Assembly (NCBI RefSeq): GCF_026283925.1
Contig: NZ_JAPDPF010000006.1
Span: forward strand, 238,049 to 302,048
Length of the DNA stretch: 64,000 nucleotides
Source of the DNA: Dyella halodurans
Lineage (GTDB): Bacteria > Pseudomonadota > Gammaproteobacteria > Xanthomonadales > Rhodanobacteraceae
Reading direction: 5' to 3'
The notes under the pieces are model-generated. The model was not told the origin of the DNA. It was given only the letters and a program-made list of their open reading frames with translations, and made no database searches. Positions 31,018 to 40,525 of the stretch are shown here, one piece after another (the stretch's first letter is position 1; the number at the start of each line of letters is the position of its first letter). A program made the translations under genes and the position numbers.

Positions 31018-31551
31018 TTAATGCGTCAGCGCGCTGGACAAGCGCGCCAGACGTCCACGAGCGGAGCCGTCGATCACTTCGCTACCGGTGTCGATCACCA
31101 CGCCGCCAAGCAACGAAGCGTCGACCTTGGTCTCCAGCTCGATCTCGCGCTTGAAGCGGCGCTTCAACGACGCCTTCAGCTGTTCGGCCTGCGCGCCATC
31201 CAACGCAAACGCGCTGGTCACCTTGACCAGCAGCTGCGACTCGGATTCACGCTTGTACTGCTCGAACAACGCAGCCGCTTCCGGCAGCAAGGCCATACGG
31301 CGATGCTCGGCCAGCTCGCCCAGGAACTGGGCGAACGGCGCATCGGCGCTCATGCCTTGCGGCAGGTGCAGCGCCACCAGCTGTTCAGGCTGCACGCGCG
31401 GATCGTTGCCGAGGCCGACCACACGCGGGTCCTTCGCCACTTCCGCAGCGAAAGCCAGCGCCTGCGACCATGCGCCCAGCGAACCGGCTTCATGAGCCAG
31501 TTCGAAGGCGGCACGCGCATACGGGCGGGCGAGGGTGATTGCCTGGGCCAT
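31018..31551 (-). CDS. atpH: ATP synthase delta subunit
   Basis: The delta subunit of F1, which joins the alpha3beta3 head to the peripheral stalk. The 177-residue protein starts TLARPYARAAFELA, the conserved N-terminal block, with a helical N-domain. The C-terminal VDASLLGGVVIDTGSEVIDGSARGRL matches the family signature. It is separated from atpF by only 3 bp and from atpA by 90 bp. Confidence 0.96.
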   Translation of the reverse strand: MAQAITLARPYARAAFELAHEAGSLGAWSQALAFAAEVAKDPRVVGLGNDPRVQPEQLVALHLPQGMSADAPFAQFLGELAEHRRMALLPEAAALFEQYKRESESQLLVKVTSAFALDGAQAEQLKASLKRRFKREIELETKVDASLLGGVVIDTGSEVIDGSARGRLARLSSALTH

Positions 31552-31554
31552 GGC

Positions 31555-32025
31555 TTAGATCTCGGCCACGAGCTGGTCGAGCATGGCCTTGTGGGCCGTG
31601 GCATCGACTTCGCGCTGCACGATCTTCTCCGCGCCCTGGACGGCCAGACGGCCGACCCAGCCACGCAGTTCTTCGCGCGCACGCTGCTGCATGCTGACGA
31701 GCTCGTCGGCAGCGGCTGCCTTCAGGCGGTTCGCCTCGGCCGTGGCTTCGGCGCGAGCCTTGTCCACGATCTGGTTGGCCTGCTGCTGCGCACGCTCGAT
31801 GATTTCGTTGGCCTGCTGGCGAGCCTGCTTGATCTCGTTGGCGACCTTGGCGTCGGCGTCCTTCAGTTCGGCGCGCGCCTTTTCAGCGGCGGCCAGACCA
31901 TCGGCAACCTTCTTCTGACGCTCTTCAATCGCATGATTGAGCTGCGGCCAGATGAACTTGGTGGTGAACCAGACCAGGATGGCGAAAGAAACCATCTGGC
32001 CCAGGAAAGTCAGATTGATATCCAT
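31555..32025 (-). CDS. atpF: ATP synthase b subunit
   Basis: The peripheral stalk b subunit of Fo. One N-terminal membrane helix (residues 4-26, [20 protein letters not shown]) leads into a long charged, Ala-rich helix (residues about 30-150) that dimerises along the stator. Total length is 156, as in E. coli. The order atpE-F-H is standard. Confidence 0.97.
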   Translation of the reverse strand: MDINLTFLGQMVSFAILVWFTTKFIWPQLNHAIEERQKKVADGLAAAEKARAELKDADAKVANEIKQARQQANEIIERAQQQANQIVDKARAEATAEANRLKAAAADELVSMQQRAREELRGWVGRLAVQGAEKIVQREVDATAHKAMLDQLVAEI

Positions 32026-32111
32026 GAGCTTTCCAATTAACTCCGATAACGCGTTAAACCGCCGATCGCCGCAGCGGCACAGGCACGCTGCGGCGACTCA
32101 TGTCGCGTTGA

Positions 32112-32423
<312 letters not shown>

Positions 32424-32469
32424 TTAGAACGCAAAAGATGAAGCAAAAACGAAATGGAGCAGAAAAGCC

Positions 32470-33306
<837 letters not shown>

Positions 33307-33672
33307 TTAACCCTTGAATCTGAATGCCAGCAGATTTATTGCGTAAGCAGCCACCAGCCCCGTGATGGCGGCTAGCGGCGGCAGTTTCCATTGACCCAGG
33401 ATCGCAACCAGACCCCCTAGGATCGCGATCCACTTTAAGACCATGCCCGACAACAGGCGTCCCATCGTCATGCCGCCACCGCTCAATCCGGCGAAAGTAC
33501 GTACTGCCAGAAGCGACGTACCCAGCGCCACGATTGCGGCGCCCGCGAAGGCCGCCAGTGCATCGAGGCGTCCCTGCGTCAGGAAGGCGAGGCCCACAAT
33601 CGCCGCTACGGCGAGCTGCAGCAAGATAATGCGCAGCGCCAAACGACGACCGGAAGCAAGACTGTTGAGCAC
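33307..33672 (-). CDS. atpI: ATP synthase assembly protein AtpI
   Basis: A small membrane protein of 121 residues that opens the atp operon and helps c-ring assembly or Mg2+ supply. Four hydrophobic segments are visible: RIILLQLAVAAIVGLAFL, LAAFAGAAIVALGTSLL, MVLKWIAILGGLVAIL, and LAAITGLVAAYAINLLAF. The conserved R-polar cluster ahead of segment three is present. The start codon is GTG. A good sigma-70-like promoter lies about 60-100 bp upstream. Confidence 0.9.
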   Translation of the reverse strand: MLNSLASGRRLALRIILLQLAVAAIVGLAFLTQGRLDALAAFAGAAIVALGTSLLAVRTFAGLSGGGMTMGRLLSGMVLKWIAILGGLVAILGQWKLPPLAAITGLVAAYAINLLAFRFKG

Positions 33673-33740
33673 TGAGGTTCCCGCGCGGTTTCGCTCTAGG
33701 CGGCACCGAACCAGCTACGGGCCACGGTCCAATCCGAAAA

Positions 33741-33770
33741 AGTATATCAGCGCGGCATTTACAGCGACAA
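33741..33770 (-). promoter_or_regulatory. Predicted sigma-70 promoter of the atp operon
   Basis: On the minus strand TTGTCG and TATACT are separated by 18 bp. The -10 hexamer is about 70 bp upstream of the atpI start and lies beyond the phasin terminator. It is the best promoter-like match in the gap. Confidence 0.6.
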
Positions 33771-33832
33771 GTCGCAGGCGCCGCGGCATCTTGTCATGGC
33801 CGATTTTGTTCACACTTTGCGCACCGGCGCAC

Positions 33833-33862
33833 AAAGAAAAGGGCCGGACATGAGTCCGGCCC
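33833..33862 (-). terminator. Rho-independent terminator of the phasin gene
   Basis: On the minus strand a perfect 9-bp stem GGGCCGGAC/GTCCGGCCC with a 4-nt loop is followed by TTTTCTTT. It is 42 bp past the phasin stop and separates it from atpI. Confidence 0.85.
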
Positions 33863-33904
33863 TGAGACGCAACTGGGGGGAAGTGTTGCGTCGATAAAAC
33901 GTGA

Positions 33905-34297
33905 TTACTTGCCTGCAGCGGCTTTCTTGACCGCGGCCACCGGCGCCGCCACGGCGTCGTTGGCAGCCTGCTGCTGCTCCTGCACGAGCGCATTCAGCGA
34001 CTCGGCGGTCTTCTGGGTCACGGCGATGATTTCTTGCGTCACAGCCACGGCGCGCTCGGCGTTCTCGCGGCTGACAGCGGTGCCCTTCTCCCACAACGCA
34101 CGCAGGCCATCGGCATCGCGGGTCTCGAAAGCTTCGGTAATGAAGGAAGAAGTGACTTCCGCCTGCTTTTCGAGCGCCTTGATCTGAAGCTCGGCGACCT
34201 TTTCCAGACCCTTGAGCGCCAGGGACTGCGCCTTGAAGGCACTATCAGCCAGCTGCTTGGCGTAGGCAAAAACCTGGGAATTGAGTTGCTGCGTCAT
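33905..34297 (-). CDS. Phasin-family protein
   Basis: A 130-residue helical phasin, which coats polyhydroxyalkanoate granules or acts as a stress-linked amphipathic protein. It starts MTQQLNSQVFAYAKQLADSA. The central KGLEKVAELQIKALEKQAE is followed by an Ala-rich C-terminus (VAAPVAAVKKAAAGK), as in PhaP proteins. ATG at 34297 is chosen; upstream in-frame codons lack support. An AT-rich upstream region holds the dyad TTGCA/TGCAA at 34354-34364. No PHA synthase gene is in the window. Confidence 0.85.
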   Translation of the reverse strand: MTQQLNSQVFAYAKQLADSAFKAQSLALKGLEKVAELQIKALEKQAEVTSSFITEAFETRDADGLRALWEKGTAVSRENAERAVAVTQEIIAVTQKTAESLNALVQEQQQAANDAVAAPVAAVKKAAAGK

Positions 34298-34353
34298 GAC
34301 TTGGTCCCTCGACGGGAGTTTGGGTAGTGGGAAGAAGCCTACCAAGTCATTTG

Positions 34354-34364
34354 TTGCAATGCAA
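34354..34364. promoter_or_regulatory. Small dyad TTGCA-A-TGCAA upstream of the phasin gene
   Basis: A perfect 5-bp inverted repeat around one base, 57 bp upstream of the phasin start, next to an AT-rich stretch that could hold the promoter. It is a candidate repressor site. A second dyad CACGAA/TTCGTG is at 34393-34416. Confidence 0.35.
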
Positions 34365-34450
34365 TATATTTTTTATGACGGAGTCGACCTGTCACGAAAA
34401 TTTCAATGAATTCGTGAATTTAAGACGAGACCATGAAATTTTGCGACGCG

Positions 34451-34813
34451 TCAAAAGCTGTCACGGCTACAACTGGCGCCCGAGGTGCAGGTCTCGTGCA
34501 CGACCACCTTGTCCAGGCCCGGCAGGCGCGGCTCCAGGCGCGTGAAGATCCAGCGCGCCAGCACTTCGCTGGTCGGGTTCTCCAGCCCCTCGATGTCATT
34601 GAGGTAGTGGTGATCAAGCTGGTCATACAACGGCGCGAAGGCCGTCTTCACGTCGGCGAAGTCCATGACCCAGCCCAGCGACGGATCCGGCTCACCGGCG
34701 ACGTGAATTTCGACCCGGAAGGAATGCCCGTGCAGGCGCGCGCACTTGTGGCCCAGCGGCACGTTCGGGAGTCGATGGGCCGCTTCGAGGTGGAAGACTT
34801 TGAAGATATGCAT
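34451..34813 (-). CDS. queD: 6-carboxy-5,6,7,8-tetrahydropterin synthase QueD
   Basis: Makes 6-carboxytetrahydropterin from dihydroneopterin triphosphate for queuosine. The 120-residue protein is of PTPS fold with the zinc triad His13 (LEAAHRLP), His29 and His31 (RLHGHSF). The catalytic Cys ([10 protein letters not shown]) is present, and [11 protein letters not shown] and LDHHYLND follow. The catalytic HET triad lies in [13 protein letters not shown]. Other que genes are not nearby. Confidence 0.93.
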   Translation of the reverse strand: MHIFKVFHLEAAHRLPNVPLGHKCARLHGHSFRVEIHVAGEPDPSLGWVMDFADVKTAFAPLYDQLDHHYLNDIEGLENPTSEVLARWIFTRLEPRLPGLDKVVVHETCTSGASCSRDSF

Positions 34814-35081
34814 GCCGCCATTCTACCGCCTGCGGCCCGCGGCTTCCGACGTGGGGCGTCCGCCATGGTTTTCCGCGCCCCAAAGCGATGGTCATCCACA
34901 CATGCGTTGCACGCCCGGTTGACGCGCGCGCTGGCTTAAATGGACGACCGGAGGCGGGGGTCGTCGGCACGCGGGGAGCGCGGGCAACCAACGGCCTGAC
35001 GGCGTGCCACCCGCGACCACACCTCGCCGTCGCTTAAAGATCGTTGCGTGACCGAGTGCTCCTTGCCTGGAGGGTAGGGCG

Positions 35082-36035
35082 ATGTGCAGGTTGTGGTCTG
35101 CCGCTACCGCCGCTGCACTGGCGGCAGCGATCGTTCCAGCGGTGGCCGCGGCTGCCGATGGCGGCTCGAACCCTCTTTTGCGTGGCGGGTCCGTCGCTGC
35201 GTACGCCGGGCCACAAACCAACAGTCCTGTGGACGCAATGGACACCGGCCTGGCAAGCGCACCGAACTGGGCGGCGCCCATCACCACCGTGGATGCCGTC
35301 CGCCTGACGACGGTGATGAGCCAAGCCTGGGCGTTTCCCGCAGCCGGCGACCGCAGTAACTGGAGCCGCGACGTCGGCCGATGGAGCTTTGCCGCGGTGA
35401 CGACGTCGAACAACCCGTCGTCCGATGCGTTCAACCTGCAGGCGGGCAACCTGCCGAGCAGCCCCGTCTTCATGGCCAATGGTGACGGCGCGATCGCCCG
35501 CACCCAACTCCTGGCCGGTTACCGCATCAGTCCGACCGACCGGATCGCGGTGTCGTATGGCGTCACCGCGGCCAGCAGCAACCTCCAGAGCAGCCGGCGT
35601 AGCAAGGCCGCGTACAACTTCTGGACCCTCACGCCGAAGGTGGCCTACATCAAGACCCTGGCCAGCGGTGACGCGGATGCCTCCACCATCGTCGCCGTCG
35701 GTTGGTTCTCGCGCAAAGCCAATGCGATCTACCAGAACAGTGCGGTAGGCCGCATCGAAACCGTGGTGATGCGACAAGGCGCGGGCGGCTGGGGCGTCGG
35801 CGGCGTGGCAGCGGCGATCGAACACTACTCACAAGATCCGACCGCACCCAGCTACGGCATGCCGCGCAACCCGAACTTCGATGGCGTGGGCCTCGGCGTG
35901 GGGCCGCAGATCAATTGGAATACCAGGTGGCGCGGCGGAAACATCGAATTCCGCTATCGCTGGATCTACGAATTCAATGGCCCCGGCGGACGCGCGGATC
36001 AGCCCATGCTGCTGTCCGCCACCGTGCATTTGTAG
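35082..36035 (+). CDS. Secreted barrel-like protein, paralogue 1
   Basis: A 317-residue exported protein: signal peptide at residues 1-25 (MCRLWSAATAAALAAAIVPA then AVAAAA). The mature part is rich in aromatic and alternating polar/hydrophobic stretches (FWTLTPKVAYIKTL, IEFRYRWIYEF) ending LLSATVHL, typical of an outer-membrane beta-barrel, perhaps of the MetA-like transporter group. It is clearly paralogous to the gene at 37643: YRIS-TDRIA, GWG-GGVAAAIE and RWIYEF-GP are shared. A GGAGGG ribosome-binding site precedes the ATG. Substrate unknown. Confidence 0.78.
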   Translation: MCRLWSAATAAALAAAIVPAVAAAADGGSNPLLRGGSVAAYAGPQTNSPVDAMDTGLASAPNWAAPITTVDAVRLTTVMSQAWAFPAAGDRSNWSRDVGRWSFAAVTTSNNPSSDAFNLQAGNLPSSPVFMANGDGAIARTQLLAGYRISPTDRIAVSYGVTAASSNLQSSRRSKAAYNFWTLTPKVAYIKTLASGDADASTIVAVGWFSRKANAIYQNSAVGRIETVVMRQGAGGWGVGGVAAAIEHYSQDPTAPSYGMPRNPNFDGVGLGVGPQINWNTRWRGGNIEFRYRWIYEFNGPGGRADQPMLLSATVHL

Positions 36036-36140
36036 CCACTACGAGGGCCGCGAGGCCCGCCATGCGTCAGGGCCTGGCCATCCTGGCGTCGCCACGGCGC
36101 GCATTCACTGGCCATCGACTCAGGCCCAGAACGGCCGCAC

Positions 36141-36404
36141 TCACTCCACATGGTTCATGTGGTCGCCCAGGATCATCACGTTGAGCACGCGCTTCTTCCA
36201 GAACATGCCATGGACACGCGGTTTCAACTTTTCCAATTCTGCTTCCGTGACGCCAGCGTAGGTCAGCAGGACGGCAGGCCGTGAACCGTCGCCGGGCACC
36301 TGCTCGATATGGCTATAGGAGGGAAAGCCGTATTTGTGTAGGAAGGCCGTGACCTCCTCTTCGGACGTACCCGGTTCGATATTGCCAAGCAGTAAGCGGG
36401 TCAT
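36141..36404 (-). CDS. Small RRM-like RNA-binding protein
   Basis: An 87-residue protein with the beta-alpha-beta layout of an RNA recognition motif. RLLLGNIEPGTSEEEVTAFL looks like an RNP2 strand plus helix 1 (residues 3-22), and RPAVLLTYAGVT lies at the place of the RNP1 strand. The classical aromatic residues of RNP1 are missing, so RNA binding is inferred from the fold only. ATG at 36404 is used. It is 55 bp downstream of the ppk2 stop and could share its transcript. Confidence 0.65.
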   Translation of the reverse strand: MTRLLLGNIEPGTSEEEVTAFLHKYGFPSYSHIEQVPGDGSRPAVLLTYAGVTEAELEKLKPRVHGMFWKKRVLNVMILGDHMNHVE

Positions 36405-36459
36405 GAACGCCCTCCTGTAGCAACCGTCCTCTGCAGCGCCGGCACATCGCCCGCGTCCG

Positions 36460-37281
36460 TCAGTATTTTTCGTCGATGTAGCGGTAGGGATAATCCGGCT
36501 CGCGGTAATCACCGCGTTTCTCGCGCTTGGGCAGCACCACTTTCGCGCGTGGCACTTCCTTGTACGGAATGCGGTTGAGCAGGTCGTTGATGATGTTGAG
36601 GCGGGCGCGGCGCTTGTCATTGGAGTTGACCACCAGCCACGGTGCAAACTCGGTGTCGGTGGCACGGAACATGTCATCGCGTGCGCGCGAGTAGTCGTAC
36701 CAGCGGCCATAGGACTTCAGGTCCATCTGCGACAGCTTCCAGATCTTGCGCCCATCGTCGATGCGCGCCTGCAAGCGCCGCGTCTGCTCTTCCTCGTCGA
36801 CTTCCAGCCAATACTTCAGCAGGGTGAGGCCGGAGGCCGCCATGATGCGTTCGACCAGCGGAGCCACGTGCAGGAAGTTCTCGACCTGTTCTTCGGTGCA
36901 AAAACCCATCACGCGCTCAACGCCCGCGCGGTTGTACCAGCTGCGATCGAAAATGACGATCTCGCCCGCCGCCGGCAAATGCGGCAGGTAGCGCTGGATA
37001 TACATCTGGCTCTTCTCGCGCTCGGTGGGTGCCGGCAACGCCACCACGCGGAACACGCGTGGGCTTACCCGGTCGGTGATGGCCTTGATGGTGCCGCCCT
37101 TGCCTGCGCCATCGCGCCCTTCGAACACGATGCAAATCTTGGCGCCTTCCTTCTGCACCCAGCCCTGCAGCTTCACCAGCTCCACGTGCAGCTTCTGCAG
37201 CTCGCTCTGATAGTCCTTGTTCTTGAGCCTGGTCCGCTCGGCGGGCTCGTCCCCTTTGGCTGCCTTCTTGTCCTTTGCCAT
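36460..37281 (-). CDS. ppk2: Polyphosphate kinase 2 (PPK2 family)
   Basis: Transfers phosphate between polyphosphate and nucleotides, usually polyP to ADP or GDP. The 273-residue single-domain protein has Walker A FEGRDGAGKGGTIKAI near residue 54, Walker B VIFDRSWYNRAGVERVMGF near residue 112, and lid arginines. It ends FRYIDEKY-like (YPYRYIDEKY). A GAGGG site lies upstream of the ATG at 37281. Subclass I by length and motifs; donor/acceptor preference cannot be set by eye. Confidence 0.92.
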   Translation of the reverse strand: MAKDKKAAKGDEPAERTRLKNKDYQSELQKLHVELVKLQGWVQKEGAKICIVFEGRDGAGKGGTIKAITDRVSPRVFRVVALPAPTEREKSQMYIQRYLPHLPAAGEIVIFDRSWYNRAGVERVMGFCTEEQVENFLHVAPLVERIMAASGLTLLKYWLEVDEEEQTRRLQARIDDGRKIWKLSQMDLKSYGRWYDYSRARDDMFRATDTEFAPWLVVNSNDKRRARLNIINDLLNRIPYKEVPRAKVVLPKREKRGDYREPDYPYRYIDEKY

Positions 37282-37642
37282 CGCATCGCCCTCTTTTCGG
37301 CCTGGACGTGGCACGCATATAAACATCCCCTCGACGGCGGCTCACCTCGCCGTCGTTCGCGCGAAGGAGCGGCGGCCGCCGCTCCAGCCTTGCCTTGTCC
37401 CTCGAACTTATCGCCGCGGCCATGAAGATCACGTCACGCACGCGCTGAGGTTCACACCCATGTGCACGTGAGATTGACGCGCATGGTGTCTAAATATGGC
37501 GCTGAAAGCGCATCTGGTCGTCGCGAAGGAAGGTTTCGTGGCGACGGTTCCACGACTTTCATGATGTCGGCCACCGCCATCGACCAGGCCCGCGCTCTCC
37601 GCGTAGTCAATAACTGACTAAATGCCTTCTTGGGGCATGGCG
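37282..37642. other. Gene-free stretch with two palindromes upstream of ppk2
   Basis: About 360 bp between divergent genes. It has the 8-bp repeat CGACGGCG/CGCCGTCG at 37332-37355 and a perfect 20-bp palindrome (GGAGCGGCGG and complement) at 37366-37385, followed by AT-rich bases that may hold the promoter of the barrel gene. No coding capacity was recognised. Confidence 0.5.
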
Positions 37643-38572
37643 ATGAGTCCGCTATTCCGTACGGCCACCGTATTGCTGGTGGCGCTGTTCTGGTCGGTGC
37701 CGGTGCTCGCTGGAGACGGGGGTGCGGGTTCCCAGGCGACAGCGTCTGCGCAGCTGGGGCAAGCCGGTCCGGACTGGGCCGGGCATGCCAGCACGATCCC
37801 GGACGCAGGCCTCCCGGCCCCGCTGGCACCAGCCCCGGACGCTGTTCAGGCTGCCAAGGAGTTCGGCGGAACGTGGACGTTTCCTGAAATGAACGATATG
37901 CATGCATGGGGCACGGGGCAGGGGCGATGGAGCATCGCGTCGCTGGCCAGCTCGGCCTATGCCACCCCGCTGCCTCCCGGCATCGAAGCGGACGCGCTTG
38001 GTGTCAGTCCGACCAATGCCAACTACGCAGCCAGCTTCGTCCCGGTCATTGCCAGCTATCGCATCAGCCAGACCGACCGGATCGCCATTTCCCTGGGCAT
38101 GGCCTCGACGTCACACGGCTATCAATATGGCCGTCCCACCAATACCGCCATGGACGTCTGGAGCATCCGGCCCCGGGTTTCCTACACCAAGGTCTTTCCG
38201 GGCTCCGACGTCGAATCCTCCACGTTTTTCGCGATGGGCGTGTTCTCGCAGAAAACCAATGCGATGTATCAGAACGGCTTCGTGGGACGCTTCGAATCGA
38301 TGCTGGTGAAACGAACCCCGGGCGGCTGGGGCTTTGGTGGCGTGGCCGCCGCGATCGAGCAGCCCAGTTCCGACCCTGGCAGCATGCCGGGCCGGGGCGC
38401 GAACTACGAGGCAAACAACGGGCTCGCGATGGGCGTCGGCCCCCAGGTCTCCTGGGCCCACCGCTGGATGGGCAGCAATGTCGAGTTCCGCACGCGCTGG
38501 ATCTACGAATTCCGCGGCCCCAACGGCCATACCGACCAGCCGATCATGCTGACGGCCACGCTGCAGCCCTGA
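37643..38572 (+). CDS. Secreted barrel-like protein, paralogue 2
   Basis: A 309-residue exported protein with a signal peptide (MSPLFRTATVLLVALFWSVP, then VLAGDGG). Its second half aligns by eye with the protein at 35082: YRISQTDRIAISLG, FAMGVFSQKTNAMYQNG, GWGFGGVAAAIE, VEFRTRWIYEFRGPNG and the final TDQPIMLTATLQP. The strand-like pattern suggests an outer-membrane barrel. ATG at 37643 is preferred because TGGGG lies 7 bp upstream; ATG codons at 37622 and 37637 are in frame. Function unknown. Confidence 0.75.
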   Translation: MSPLFRTATVLLVALFWSVPVLAGDGGAGSQATASAQLGQAGPDWAGHASTIPDAGLPAPLAPAPDAVQAAKEFGGTWTFPEMNDMHAWGTGQGRWSIASLASSAYATPLPPGIEADALGVSPTNANYAASFVPVIASYRISQTDRIAISLGMASTSHGYQYGRPTNTAMDVWSIRPRVSYTKVFPGSDVESSTFFAMGVFSQKTNAMYQNGFVGRFESMLVKRTPGGWGFGGVAAAIEQPSSDPGSMPGRGANYEANNGLAMGVGPQVSWAHRWMGSNVEFRTRWIYEFRGPNGHTDQPIMLTATLQP

Positions 38573-38667
38573 GCACACCTCGATTGAGCGATGATGACCA
38601 TCGGTGCGAGGGTGGTGAGCGCTCTCGTAGGTCTGCCCACGGATTCAGCCATTGACGTGCTGCGGAT

Positions 38668-38691
38668 GTCCACTTACGACCCGCAGCGAAC
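38668..38691 (-). repeat. 24-bp GGGTCG hairpin repeat, degenerate copy on the minus strand
   Basis: On the minus strand GTTCGCT-GCGGGTCGTA-AGTGGAC, matching the family at 45-64 kb with two arm changes. It is the only copy found left of 45 kb and is in the reverse orientation, 4 codons away from no gene: it lies 96 bp after the barrel stop. Confidence 0.55.
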
Positions 38692-38718
38692 CTGACTGAG
38701 CGGTATGAGGAAACGCCA

Positions 38719-38742
38719 GTAGACTCATGGACGTGAGTCTAC
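38719..38742. promoter_or_regulatory. Inverted repeat upstream of the SulP gene
   Basis: A perfect 9-bp repeat GTAGACTCA/TGAGTCTAC with a 6-bp spacer, 35 bp before the SulP start. Candidate operator or leader hairpin. Confidence 0.45.
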
Positions 38743-38776
38743 GCTTGCATCCGTCGGTATCCACAAAGGACACGGC

Positions 38777-40471
38777 ATGAACGGTTGGCAGCGCTGGCTA
38801 CCCGGACTACGCATCATCCGCCAATACGAAGCGTCCTGGCTGCCGCACGACCTGATGGCCGGCCTGGTGCTGACCACGATGCTGGTCCCGGTCGGCATTG
38901 CCTACGCGGTGGCGTCCGGTGTCCCGGGCATCTATGGCCTCTATGCCACCATCGTTCCCCTCATCGCTTACGCGCTGTTTGGTCCCAGCCGCATCCTGGT
39001 GTTGGGGCCGGATTCCTCGCTCGCTGCGGTGATTCTCGCGGTCGTCCTGCCGCTCTCTGCCGGCGATCCGGCGCGCGCGGTGGCCGTGGCCAGCTTGATG
39101 GCGATCGTGTCGGGCTTGGTGTGCATCCTGATCGGGGTGCTGCGCCTGGGCTTTGTCACCGAGCTGCTGTCGAAGCCGATCCGCTATGGCTATATGAACG
39201 GCATCGCTCTCACCGTGCTGATCAGCCAGTTGCCCAAGCTGCTCGGCTTTTCCATCGACAGTGCGGGACCGCTGCGCAACCTCGTGCGCATCGTCCAGGC
39301 GATCTTCGGCAGCCAGACCAACTGGACGGCGTTCGCGATCGGCATCGGTACGCTGGCGATCATCCTGCTGCTCAAGCGCTGGCAACGAATTCCCGGCCTG
39401 CTGATCGCCGTAGTGGTCGCCACGCTCGTGGTCGGTGCCTTTGGCCTCGATCAAAGCATGGGAGTCAAGGTGCTCGGTCCGCTGCCTCAGGGCCTGCCAG
39501 CGTTTGCGCTGCCATGGATCGGTCTCACCGACCTGGGCCAGGTGCTGATCGGCGGCAGCGCGGTGGCCATGGTGGCGTTCGCCGATACCAGCGTGCTGTC
39601 GCGCACGTACGCGGCCAGGACCCACGTCACCGTCGATCCGAATCAGGAGATGGTCGGCTTGGGTGCGGCGAACCTCGCGGCGGGGCTGTTCCAGGGATTC
39701 CCGATCAGCAGCAGCTCCTCGCGCACACCCGTCGCCGAGGCAGCGGGCGCGAAGACCCAGCTCACCGGCGTGGTCGGTGCCGTGGCGGTGGCCGTGTTGC
39801 TGCTCGTCGCACCGAACCTGCTGAAGCACCTGCCCAGCAGCGCGCTGGCGGCCGTCGTGATCGCCTCAGCTATCGGCTTGTTCGAGTTCGACGACCTGCG
39901 CCGCATCTTCCGCATTCAACAGTGGGAGTTCTGGCTGTCGATCGCCTGCTTCGTCGGTGTCGCGGTGCTTGGCGTGATTCCCGGCATTGGTATCGCCATC
40001 GGCATCGCCGTCATGGAATTCCTGTGGGACGGTTGGCGGCCGCACTTCGCCGTGATGGGCCGGGTCGACGGCATCCGCGGCTACCACGACATCAAGCGCT
40101 ATCCCGAGGCGCGGCTGATTCCCGGCCTAGTGCTGTTCCGCTGGGATGCCCCCCTGTTCTTCGCCAATGCCGAGTTGTTCCACCAGCGCGTGCTCGAGGC
40201 CGTGGCGCAGGCGCCTACGCGGGTGCGGCGAATTACCGTGGCCGCCGAGCCGGTCACCAGTATCGACGTAACCTCGGCAGACATGCTCGCCGAGCTGGAA
40301 CAGGCACTGCGCGAGTCCGGCATCGAACTGCGCTTCGCGGAGATGAAGGACCCGGTCAAGCAAAAGCTGCAGCGCTTCGCCTTGCTTGATCGATTTGGCG
40401 CGCTCTATCCCACCATCGGTGCGGCCGTCGACGCCTACCTCGAGGACCATGCGGTGGACTGGAAACCCTGA
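38777..40471 (+). CDS. SulP-family inorganic anion transporter with STAS domain
   Basis: An SLC26/SulP membrane transporter of 564 residues for sulfate, bicarbonate or other anions. The N-terminal SulP signature (DLMAGLVLTTMLVPVGIAYAVASGVPGIYGLYA) starts near residue 25, and about 12-14 hydrophobic segments follow to residue 430. GLFQGFPISSSSSRTPVAEAAGAKTQL is a conserved core block. A C-terminal STAS domain (from about residue 455, VLFRWDAPLFFANAELF) regulates it. Single-gene unit with a dyad upstream. Confidence 0.92.
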   Translation: MNGWQRWLPGLRIIRQYEASWLPHDLMAGLVLTTMLVPVGIAYAVASGVPGIYGLYATIVPLIAYALFGPSRILVLGPDSSLAAVILAVVLPLSAGDPARAVAVASLMAIVSGLVCILIGVLRLGFVTELLSKPIRYGYMNGIALTVLISQLPKLLGFSIDSAGPLRNLVRIVQAIFGSQTNWTAFAIGIGTLAIILLLKRWQRIPGLLIAVVVATLVVGAFGLDQSMGVKVLGPLPQGLPAFALPWIGLTDLGQVLIGGSAVAMVAFADTSVLSRTYAARTHVTVDPNQEMVGLGAANLAAGLFQGFPISSSSSRTPVAEAAGAKTQLTGVVGAVAVAVLLLVAPNLLKHLPSSALAAVVIASAIGLFEFDDLRRIFRIQQWEFWLSIACFVGVAVLGVIPGIGIAIGIAVMEFLWDGWRPHFAVMGRVDGIRGYHDIKRYPEARLIPGLVLFRWDAPLFFANAELFHQRVLEAVAQAPTRVRRITVAAEPVTSIDVTSADMLAELEQALRESGIELRFAEMKDPVKQKLQRFALLDRFGALYPTIGAAVDAYLEDHAVDWKP

Positions 40472-40525
40472 TAACGAAGAAATCGGGCGCGCCGACCCAT
40501 GCCACGGCCCCCATGCCCGCGCGCG

